Source of the DNA: Clostridia bacterium
Lineage (GTDB): Bacteria; Bacillota; Clostridia; Oscillospirales; UBA644
Assembly (NCBI GenBank): GCA_017934975.1
Contig: JAGBIM010000023.1
Location: forward strand, 1 to 64,000
Reading direction: 5' to 3'
Length of the DNA: 64,000 nt
Shown here: in pieces, positions 58,439-64,000 of the stretch
Position numbering within the stretch: the stretch's first letter is position 1
Layout: each line of letters opens with the position of its first letter
Notes under the pieces: model-generated
Seen by the model: the letters and a program-made list of their open reading frames with translations, nothing else
Databases searched by the model: none
What the model was told of the DNA's origin: nothing
Program-made: the position numbers and the translations under genes

Positions 58439-59596
58439 ATGAAAGTATCCGTCGTTCCCTGCAGAAATTACGAAGAAGCGGAGGCTGTGGAAGCACTGCG
58501 CAAAGTCCTTGCCCCACTGGGCGGATTGGATTGGGTCAAAGAGGGCATGACGGTTGCCGTCAAGGCAAATCTGGTCACCTTCATGAAGCCCGAAAAAGCG
58601 GCCACCACCCATCCCGTTCTCCTCTGCGCCCTGATCAAACTGCTGAAAGAAAAAGGCGCCCGAGTCGTCGTGGGCGACAGTCCCGGCGGCCTTTACACGA
58701 AAGCCTTCGTGGAGCGGGTCTATTCCGTTACGGGGCTGAAGGCGGTAGAAGATGCCGGAGGGGAACTGAACCGCAATTTTGACGTGGCTTCGGCGGAATA
58801 TCCCGAAGGGAAAGAAGCAAAAACCTTCACCTATACGGCCTGGCTGGACGAGGCGGACGCCATCATCAATTTCTGCAAATTGAAGACTCACGGCATGATG
58901 GCCATGAGCGGTGCGGCCAAGAATATGTTCGGAACCGTTCCCGGCACCGCCAAGCCCGAATATCATTACCGCTACCCCACTCCCGAACGCTTTTCGGACA
59001 TGATTCTGGATCTGGACGAATATTTCGCGCCGATTCTCTCCATCACCGACGGCATCGTTGGGATGGAAGGCAACGGTCCCACGGCAGGAACGCCCCGTCC
59101 CATCGGTCTTTTGATCGCCTCGGACAGTCCCCACGCGGCGGATCTGGTGGGCGCATCGGTCATCGGCCTTTCGGGGAAAGACGTACCCACCCTGCAGGCG
59201 GCCATCCGTCGGGGCTTGATCCCCGAAACACCCGAAGAACTGGACGTGATCGGCGATTGGCGTCCCTTCATCCAACCGGACTACAAACGGGTGGAAACGG
59301 TGCACAGCCTTCATTTCAACAAGGACGCCCACACCTTTTTCGGCAAATTCTCCTCGGTGATTTTCGACAAAGCCCTGGCCTCCCGCCCCGTACTGAAAAA
59401 GGACGAATGCGTGGGCTGCAAGGAATGTTTCAAAATCTGCCCCGCTAAGGCCATTGAAATGAAAAAGGGCAAACCGGTTATCCACCGCAAGGATTGCATC
59501 CGCTGCTTCTGCTGTCAGGAATTTTGCCCCAAAGGTGCTTTGAAGGTAAAAAGAACCCTTCTGGCCCGCATATTGGTTCATGAAAAGAAGAAATAA
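58439..59596 (+). CDS. DUF362-domain protein with C-terminal 2x[4Fe-4S] ferredoxin
   Basis: A 385-residue protein. The DUF362 domain (1-300) reads 'GMTVAVKANLVTFMKPEKAATTHPVLLCALIKLLKEKGARVVVGDSPGG' and 'INFCKLKTHGMMAMSGAAKNMFG'. The tail has two cluster motifs, 'CVGCKECFKICPAKAI' and 'CIRCFCCQEFCPKGAL' (about 323-370). ATG 58439 follows CGGAGGAG. Such proteins are common in anaerobes, with no settled function; redox or iron-sulfur-linked roles are suspected. mntP starts 34 bases downstream. Confidence 0.9.
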   Translation: MKVSVVPCRNYEEAEAVEALRKVLAPLGGLDWVKEGMTVAVKANLVTFMKPEKAATTHPVLLCALIKLLKEKGARVVVGDSPGGLYTKAFVERVYSVTGLKAVEDAGGELNRNFDVASAEYPEGKEAKTFTYTAWLDEADAIINFCKLKTHGMMAMSGAAKNMFGTVPGTAKPEYHYRYPTPERFSDMILDLDEYFAPILSITDGIVGMEGNGPTAGTPRPIGLLIASDSPHAADLVGASVIGLSGKDVPTLQAAIRRGLIPETPEELDVIGDWRPFIQPDYKRVETVHSLHFNKDAHTFFGKFSSVIFDKALASRPVLKKDECVGCKECFKICPAKAIEMKKGKPVIHRKDCIRCFCCQEFCPKGALKVKRTLLARILVHEKKK

Positions 59597-59630
59597 CGAA
59601 TAAACTGTACCGAAGAAAGGACTCGGTTGC

Positions 59631-60203
59631 ATGGAACTGATCAGTGTATTTTTGATGGCGTTCGCCCTCTCCATGGACGCCTTTGCCGTTTCGGTGTCGG
59701 ACGGGATCTGCTATCCGAAGGAAAAGAAAAAATTGGTGATCGCCGCAATCAGCTTCGGCGTTTTTCAGGCGTTGATGCCCCTCATCGGCTATTTCGTAGG
59801 CAACACCTTCAGCCAATACGTGGAAATGATCGATCACTGGATCGCTCTGATCCTTTTGGGCTTTTTGGGAGGCAAAATGCTGATCGAAGCCATTCACGAC
59901 CTGCGCCACCCCGAGGAAGAAAGCTGCCCCATTGCCTTTTCTTATCAACTGATTTTTACCCAATCGGTGGCAACCAGCATCGACGCTCTGGCCGCAGGCG
60001 TCACCTTAGCGGTGACCTTCCCCAACACCAACCCCTTTTTGGCGGTAGGACTCATCGGGGTCACCACCGCAGTCTGTTGCATTTTCGGAGCCTTGGTGGG
60101 TAAGAAATTCGGCGCCCTGCTGAAAGAAAAGGCTGCCGTCCTGGGCGGCGTGATCCTCATCGGAATTGGCGTCAAAATCTTCGTGGAGCATATGTTTTTT
60201 TGA
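59631..60203 (+). CDS. mntP: Manganese efflux pump MntP
   Basis: A 190-residue six-helix membrane protein. The two DUF204 repeats are clear: 'FLMAFALSMDAFAVSVSDG' with the conserved Asp near residue 16, and 'IFTQSVATSIDALAAGVTL' with the second Asp near 118. Both are metal-path residues in MntP. 'LGFLGGKMLIEAI' is also typical. It exports Mn2+ when the metal is in excess. No manganese riboswitch precedes it; it follows the DUF362 gene and is ended by a terminator. Confidence 0.94.
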   Translation: MELISVFLMAFALSMDAFAVSVSDGICYPKEKKKLVIAAISFGVFQALMPLIGYFVGNTFSQYVEMIDHWIALILLGFLGGKMLIEAIHDLRHPEEESCPIAFSYQLIFTQSVATSIDALAAGVTLAVTFPNTNPFLAVGLIGVTTAVCCIFGALVGKKFGALLKEKAAVLGGVILIGIGVKIFVEHMFF

Positions 60204-60217
60204 ATCAGAACAAAAGC

Positions 60218-60247
60218 AAGCCCGTGCAATAAACGCACGGGCTTTTT
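60218..60247 (+). terminator. Terminator after mntP
   Basis: AAGCCCGTGC / GCACGGGCTT perfect 10-bp stem, 7-nt loop, then TTT. Confidence 0.9.
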
Positions 60248-60299
60248 CGTTGACAAAAAAAGAGGGAGGTGCCCCAAAAGGAAGGCCCTCCCGCTGTTT

Positions 60300-60833
60300 T
60301 TATTTGCAGAACGTTTCGATATAATTGTTCAGAGCGCCCTGAATGACCTCCACGGCCTTTTCGTGTCCGTCCACGTCGCCGGCAACGGAATCCTTGTCCT
60401 CCAGCGCCTTATAAACGTTGAAGAAATGGCGCATTTCCTCGTAAACGTGCTCGGGAAGCTCGGAGATGTCTTTGTATTTGTTATAGTTGGGGTCGGAGAA
60501 GGGAATGGCGATAATCTTTTCGTCGTTGCGCCCGTCGTCCAACATGGTGATGACCCCGATGGGATAGCACCGGACCAGCGTCAAGGGCTCCAGAGTCTGG
60601 GAGCAGATGATCAGAACGTCCATGGGATCCCCGTCGTCTCCGAAGGTGCGGGGGATGAAGCCGTAGTTGGCGGGATAGTGGGTGGAGGTGTACAGAATAC
60701 GGTCCAGCATAATCAGACCGGTCTCTTTGTCCAGCTCGTATTTTTTCTTGCTCCCCTTGGGGATTTCCACCACGGCAACGAAATCCTTCGCGGTGATGCG
60801 TTTCGGGTCAATATCATGCCAAATGTTAATCAT
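60300..60833 (-). CDS. ppa: Inorganic pyrophosphatase, family I
   Basis: A 177-residue soluble family I enzyme that hydrolyses pyrophosphate to phosphate. The conserved parts are 'FVAVVEIPKGSKKKYELDKETGLIMLDRIL', 'HYPANYGFIPRTFGDDGDPMDVLII' (the three metal-binding Asp in GDDGDPMDV) and 'KIIAIPFSDPNYNKYKDI'. ATG 60833 follows GAAAGGAGA. It is downstream of the zinc-ribbon gene. A pyrophosphatase helps pull the AMP-forming acyl-CoA synthetases and HisG/HisE reactions forward. Confidence 0.96.
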   Translation of the reverse strand: MINIWHDIDPKRITAKDFVAVVEIPKGSKKKYELDKETGLIMLDRILYTSTHYPANYGFIPRTFGDDGDPMDVLIICSQTLEPLTLVRCYPIGVITMLDDGRNDEKIIAIPFSDPNYNKYKDISELPEHVYEEMRHFFNVYKALEDKDSVAGDVDGHEKAVEVIQGALNNYIETFCK

Positions 60834-60867
60834 CGAAATTCTCCTTTCCGATTTTTCCTGAAAGAAA

Positions 60868-60896
60868 CAACCGGAAGACACAATGCCTCCCGGTTG
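60868..60896 (-). terminator. Hairpin between the zinc-ribbon gene and ppa
   Basis: CAACCGG (60868-60874) / CCGGTTG (60890-60896). On the minus strand it is followed by TTTCTTT, so it may partly end transcription before ppa. The loop is long (15 nt). Confidence 0.5.
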
Positions 60897-60908
60897 TAGG
60901 GTGTTCAA

Positions 60909-61184
60909 TTACTTCTGACTGCGGAAGCAATCGCTGCAGTAGACCGGACGGTCATCATGGGGTTCAAAGGGAACCTTGCATTCTTTTCCGCAAGCGGCGC
61001 AAACGGCGTCGTACATCTTGCGTTCGGTTCCTTCACCGCGAGAATTTTTGCGAGCAGTGCGGCAAGCCTTGCAGCGCTGAGGTTCGTTGGTGAAACCTTT
61101 TTCTGCGTAAAATTCCTGTTCACCGGCAGTAAAGGTGAATTCTTGTCCGCAATCCTTGCAGACCAAAGTCTTGTCTTCGTACAT
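60909..61184 (-). CDS. Zinc-ribbon / CxxC domain protein
   Basis: A 91-residue protein with four CxxC pairs: 'LVCKDCGQEF', 'RCKACR', 'VCAACGKE' and 'YCSDCF'. The text 'DKTLVCKDCGQEFTFTAGEQEFYAEKGFTNEPQRCKACR' is the probable zinc-ribbon (zf-trcl) domain. The second half resembles the associated CxxC domain. It is cytoplasmic, highly conserved in Clostridia and uncharacterised. The promoter is at 61238-61266. Confidence 0.9.
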   Translation of the reverse strand: MYEDKTLVCKDCGQEFTFTAGEQEFYAEKGFTNEPQRCKACRTARKNSRGEGTERKMYDAVCAACGKECKVPFEPHDDRPVYCSDCFRSQK

Positions 61185-61237
61185 GGGGCTAAACCTCTTT
61201 TCAATGTTTCCGCAGTGATTCGATCACTACTTCGTTC

Positions 61238-61266
61238 ATTATAGCCCATTTCCACAAAAAAGTCAA
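61238..61266 (-). promoter_or_regulatory. Promoter of the zinc-ribbon gene
   Basis: On the minus strand, TTGACT (61261-61266), 17-bp spacer, TATAAT (61238-61243). The stretch 61267-61480 is AT-rich and shows no gene or clear structure. Confidence 0.8.
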
Positions 61267-61482
61267 GACTTTCCACATTTTTGAAACAATTCCCCGCAAA
61301 TTTCGGTCATCTTTACGATAGAATCGAAGGATTTTAAACTAAAATTAGAGATCTTGCACAATTCAAAACATCCGAAAGACCAATAAAAAGAGTCCCTTTT
61401 TACAACCGAAAAAGAGAAAGCAAAAAATCGGTCGAAAACAAACCGACAAAAATCTTCTTTTTGCGATCGTTGCCATAAAAAT

Positions 61483-61512
61483 AAGCCCGTATTATCATAA
61501 AAATACGGGCTT
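61483..61512 (-). terminator. Terminator of the DUF3737 gene
   Basis: AAGCCCGTATT / AATACGGGCTT perfect 11-bp stem with an 8-nt loop; on the minus strand followed by ATTTTTATGG. Confidence 0.85.
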
Positions 61513-61530
61513 GAATTATACCGTTTCGGT

Positions 61531-62373
61531 TTAGGATTTCGTGATGATTTCGCAATCGGTGGCCATAACGGAATCTTCCAGAATGATCTGTCCGATGCGG
61601 TCGGCCACGATTTTCCCGCAGGCGGGATTTTTCACCGATTCAATCTCCCCCAGCACCGTGGCGTTCACGGAGGAATACTCAAAGGACAGATCCGTCTCCT
61701 CCATAGTGCAATCAATGAGGGTAAGATTTTTGCAATAACAAAGAGGCTGGGTACCGATGATTTTACAGTTGATAAGGGTCAATCCTTCGGAATACCACCC
61801 AAGATATTCCCCCTTCACCACGGAATTTTTCACCGTCACGTTCTTACTGTGCCAGAAGGCGTCCTTCGTATCCAGATCGCAGTTTTCCACCGACAGATCT
61901 TCCGTGTACTGGAAGGAATATTTCCCCTTCAAGGTGCAGTTTTTCATACTGCCGCACTTGGTCTCAAAGAGAAAATATTGGGAAACGAAGGAGGAATCCT
62001 CCAAGGAAATATCCCGACAACGCCATCCGAACTCTTCCGATTCCACCGTGCAACGGGAGAAGGCGACGGCCTCACACTCCCGCAGAGCTTTGACCCCCAT
62101 CACGGAGCAACGGTCAAACCGCCCGCCCTTGGCGTACCACAAAGGGGCGCGGACCCCTTCCGTCAAGGAACAGTTTTCCACCGAAAATCCTTCCACGTGC
62201 CAGAAGGGATAGCGCAGGCAGAAGGCACAGTTGCGTACGGTAATATTGCGGGCCTCTTTCAGGGCAGACTCCCCGTCCGCCGGTCCGTCGAAGGTGCAAT
62301 CCTCCACCAACCCGTCCCGCAGGGCGTACAACGCCCGCTCTTCATCCAACGTAAGATTTGCAATCCGTTTCAA
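61531..62373 (-). CDS. DUF3737-family right-handed beta-helix protein
   Basis: A protein of 280 residues from the TTG start I prefer. It contains the family block 'LVEDCTFDGPADGESALKEARNITVRNCAFCLRYPFWHVEGF', followed by repeating 'ENC', 'DRC', 'KNC', 'INC' turns about 20 residues apart, typical of a beta-helix. DUF3737 proteins are widespread in gut Bacillota with no known function. GGAG lies 8 bases before TTG 62373. The ATG at 62391 has no ribosome site and would leave only a few bases of leader after the likely transcription start. Confidence 0.85.
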   Translation of the reverse strand: MKRIANLTLDEERALYALRDGLVEDCTFDGPADGESALKEARNITVRNCAFCLRYPFWHVEGFSVENCSLTEGVRAPLWYAKGGRFDRCSVMGVKALRECEAVAFSRCTVESEEFGWRCRDISLEDSSFVSQYFLFETKCGSMKNCTLKGKYSFQYTEDLSVENCDLDTKDAFWHSKNVTVKNSVVKGEYLGWYSEGLTLINCKIIGTQPLCYCKNLTLIDCTMEETDLSFEYSSVNATVLGEIESVKNPACGKIVADRIGQIILEDSVMATDCEIITKS

Positions 62374-62405
62374 AATCTCTTCTCCAGACATATTGTAATG
62401 AAAAC

Positions 62406-62434
62406 AGTATAGCACGATTTACAAAAAATGTCAA
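62406..62434 (-). promoter_or_regulatory. Promoter of the DUF3737 gene
   Basis: On the minus strand, TTGACA (62429-62434), 17-bp spacer, TATACT (62406-62411) with TGC before it. Confidence 0.8.
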
Positions 62435-62488
62435 GATATCCTTCAAGAGAAAGCTCAACTGCAATTTTTTACTAATTTGCAAAAACGC

Positions 62489-62517
62489 TTGCAAATTGAA
62501 GAAAAAAATGCTACAAT
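62489..62517 (+). promoter_or_regulatory. Promoter of the NERD gene
   Basis: TTGCAA (62489-62494), 17-bp spacer, TACAAT (62512-62517) with TGC before it. Confidence 0.7.
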
Positions 62518-62538
62518 AAAAGAAAAAAGGTGAATTAT

Positions 62539-63384
62539 ATGGAGAACCTGAAAGAAATATATAAGAACCTCACGGGTGTTGATATCGAAAAAGAAAAAAT
62601 TATTTGGGACAAACGGGGAAAAGGGTATTACGGAGAATTTCTTCTTTTTTCACACTTGTACCAAAATATATACGGGCATACTAAATTCCTTATGAATTTA
62701 GAAATCCCTACCGAAAACGGGAAAACGACAGAAATCGATCTTTTAATGGTCAACGAAGCCGGCATATACGTTTTTGAAGTAAAACACTTCAATGGAATCA
62801 TCTACGGATCAGACGGAGATGAAACTTGGACACAATGGTTTAAAACTGCACCGAGCCAAAAATTTAAAAGTCCCGTCAAACAAAACGAATACCATATTCA
62901 AGCTTTAAAGACAATGTTTCCCGATGCAAAAATCTCTTCCTTTATTGTCTTTTCAAATATTGATTGCAACCTTCATACCGAAGTCAAGACTCCCGGCATT
63001 AACGTCTGCAAAATAGAGGACATTGAAATGCTCCTTGACTACACATTCACATCCAGCGTATTATCTGTCGAAAAAATCGAAGAGATTTTTAACCGCTTAT
63101 CCCCTTACTCAAAAATGCAGGAGCCTGCCACCGTTGAAGGCGAAACTGCCCCATTTTCAGCATGGGTCGAACCTGTCCTCAAGGAATTAAAAAAAGAAAA
63201 AGAAAGCACGAAAACAGAAAAGGACCGCTTGGCAAAAAGACAGACTTTCTACAAGATCGCAACCGCTTGTACCGTCATATTCTGCATTATGTTTGCTGTG
63301 TTAAGCGTAATTTTCACAAATTCAATGACTGAAAAAAACGAAAGAGACTCCAAGAAAAATACAAAGCAGAAGAAAACAAAATAA
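62539..63384 (+). CDS. NERD-domain membrane protein (0-frame product)
   Basis: A 281-residue protein. Residues about 30-130 are a nuclease-related (NERD) domain: 'GKGYYGEFLLFSHLYQNIYG', 'TEIDLLMVNEAGIYVFEVKHFNGIIYG' with the D...ExK nuclease-like pattern. A charged linker ('LKELKKEKESTKTEKDRLAKRQ') leads to one membrane helix near 238-258 ('IATACTVIFCIMFAVLSVIF'). The frame then ends quickly in a Lys-rich tail. The -1 frame continues the natural protein, and a slippery heptamer lies at 63333-63339. The AT content is higher than in the neighbours, as in horizontally gained genes. ATG 62539 has AAAAGG 8 bases upstream. Confidence 0.85.
   Translation: MENLKEIYKNLTGVDIEKEKIIWDKRGKGYYGEFLLFSHLYQNIYGHTKFLMNLEIPTENGKTTEIDLLMVNEAGIYVFEVKHFNGIIYGSDGDETWTQWFKTAPSQKFKSPVKQNEYHIQALKTMFPDAKISSFIVFSNIDCNLHTEVKTPGINVCKIEDIEMLLDYTFTSSVLSVEKIEEIFNRLSPYSKMQEPATVEGETAPFSAWVEPVLKELKKEKESTKTEKDRLAKRQTFYKIATACTVIFCIMFAVLSVIFTNSMTEKNERDSKKNTKQKKTK
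63333..63339 (+). other. A_AAA_AAC slippery heptamer: -1 frameshift site or homopolymer error
   Basis: The heptamer is in the correct register of the 0 frame (gaA-AAA-AAC). A -1 shift gives AAA-AAA-CGA, exactly the frame that is open to 63848. A stop in the -1 frame at 63330-63332 lies directly before the heptamer, so the -1 product can only be reached by shifting there. No strong downstream hairpin is visible. Confidence 0.6.
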
Positions 63385-63848
63385 AAGCCGATTACAATGC
63401 AAAAATTGCAGAATTCAATCAAAAATTTTTGCACGTTGATGAAATCGACAATCCTTATATTGACGCACTCCAATCTTATATTGACGTTTCCGAAGTCTCT
63501 CTGCTTCCCCTGACCGATGACGCAGTTCAATTCACCGCAAAACTTTCTCTGAAAACAAAAGAATACGTTATTAAACTTTCTCAAAACGCGAAATACATTG
63601 TTATGACAAAAGACAGAAAAATCTACGAGTATAATATGTTCAATGCATCAAATCGATATTTTCTAAACAACTCCGAGCTAACTCCCTATCGAACGTCCCT
63701 CCCTCTTGAAGATATTCATTTTTTTGGAATTAACGATATTGCTTCTGTAGAGTATATAAAAATTACAGGACTTTCCGTTTGCAAAACTGATATAAGCAAC
63801 ACCATAATCAAGAAGAATCTTGAACTGGAGTTATATAAAGCAAATTAG
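63339..63848 (+). CDS. C-terminal part of the NERD protein in the -1 frame
   Basis: 169 codons in the -1 frame. It begins with a helical stretch 'LQEKYKAEENKIKADYNAKI' and 'AEFNQKF' suited to a coiled coil after the membrane helix. A beta-rich domain follows ('VQFTAKLSLKTKEYVIKL', 'NAKYIVMTKDRKIYEYNMF'). There is no ribosome site or good start of its own, so it is most simply the second half of the preceding gene. Joined by a -1 shift, the protein would be 436 residues. A terminator follows. Confidence 0.7.
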   Translation, partial: RKRLQEKYKAEENKIKADYNAKIAEFNQKFLHVDEIDNPYIDALQSYIDVSEVSLLPLTDDAVQFTAKLSLKTKEYVIKLSQNAKYIVMTKDRKIYEYNMFNASNRYFLNNSELTPYRTSLPLEDIHFFGINDIASVEYIKITGLSVCKTDISNTIIKKNLELELYKAN

Positions 63849-63852
63849 CACA

Positions 63853-63882
63853 AAAAGTCCCGACCGTTGGTCGGGACTTTTA
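63853..63882 (+). terminator. Terminator after the NERD gene
   Basis: AAAAGTCCCGACC / GGTCGGGACTTTT, a 13-bp stem with a 3-nt loop, then a T-rich end. Confidence 0.9.
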
Positions 63883-63898
63883 TTCGTCTTATATTCCC

Positions 63899-63965
63899 CC
63901 GACGGATGGTATCCGTCGGATTCGGCTTTTCTTTGGTACTTTCTTTTCTCCCGAAAAGAAAGTAC
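63899..63965. repeat. Two adjacent strong inverted repeats at the window end
   Basis: CCGACGGAT / ATCCGTCGG (63899-63907, 63911-63919) and GTACTTTCTTTT / AAAAGAAAGTAC (63936-63947, 63954-63965). The second has the form of extragenic elements found in many copies in some bacterial genomes. 63966-64000 has no recognisable gene. Confidence 0.65.
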
Positions 63966-64000
63966 AGAACCCGTTCGCCTTACAGAATAATGCTCTCCCC

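Noticed and set aside
59596-59631. Manganese (yybP-ykoY) riboswitch before mntP
   Set aside because: Only 34 bases separate mntP from the upstream gene, too short for the riboswitch.

Overview
The window looks like chromosomal DNA of an anaerobic, probably gut or rumen, Clostridia-type Bacillota that I cannot place more exactly. Supporting signs are strong Shine-Dalgarno sites, T-box leaders, extended -10 promoters with 17-bp spacers, a PadR/DUF1700/DUF4097 module, the IscU-like plus GGGtGRT pair, and a ferredoxin-dependent 2-oxoacid oxidoreductase. No tRNA, rRNA, CRISPR array or intact insertion sequence was recognised.

Layout. 1-590: the last codons of an unidentified gene and a serine-recombinase remnant between strong hairpins, probably a scar of a lost integrative element. 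591-8300: an ABC exporter, then a five-gene operon (GNAT, esterase, nitroreductase, polysaccharide deacetylase, phosphoesterase), then pssA-psd for phosphatidylethanolamine. 8300-13700: DUF4097-DUF1700-PadR envelope-stress-like operon, a small Cys-rich protein, an ABC-F ATPase, a phosphoribosyltransferase and a small membrane protein. 13700-27200: a carbohydrate region with GH35, GH32, SGNH esterase, an (alpha/alpha)6-barrel hydrolase, a GH110-like alpha-1,3-galactosidase, Gfo/Idh/MocA, ThuA and AraC, interrupted by the IscU-like/GGGtGRT pair and by a promoter-driven structured RNA candidate of 6S-like size and shape (19488-19676). 27200-33000: membrane and surface proteins and an UPF0597 cysteine desulfidase.

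33246-42016 is a histidine operon: a TrpR-like YerC regulator with a palindrome inside its promoter, then hisZ, G, D, C, B, H, a DUF6440 gene, hisA, F, IE and a metallo-beta-lactamase-fold hydrolase. No histidinol-phosphate phosphatase is recognisable, so the last gene is a candidate.

The most remarkable part is 42115-58292. Two T-box riboswitches, read here as valine (GUC) and isoleucine (AUC), each drive an acyl-CoA synthetase carrying N-terminal XRE and cupin domains. The valine unit continues through a P-loop ATPase, a four-subunit 2-oxoacid:ferredoxin oxidoreductase, a branched-chain aminotransferase, an isopropylmalate-synthase-like protein without its metal ligands, a TIM-barrel/acyl-CoA-synthetase fusion and an amidohydrolase. 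Taken together this suggests starvation-induced synthesis of Val, Ile and perhaps Leu from branched short-chain acids: activation to the CoA ester, reductive carboxylation, then transamination.

58365-64000 holds a DUF362 ferredoxin protein, mntP, a zinc-ribbon protein with pyrophosphatase, a DUF3737 protein, and a NERD-domain membrane protein split by a canonical A_AAA_AAC slippery sequence. Several short hairpin repeats, some working as terminators, are scattered through the window.
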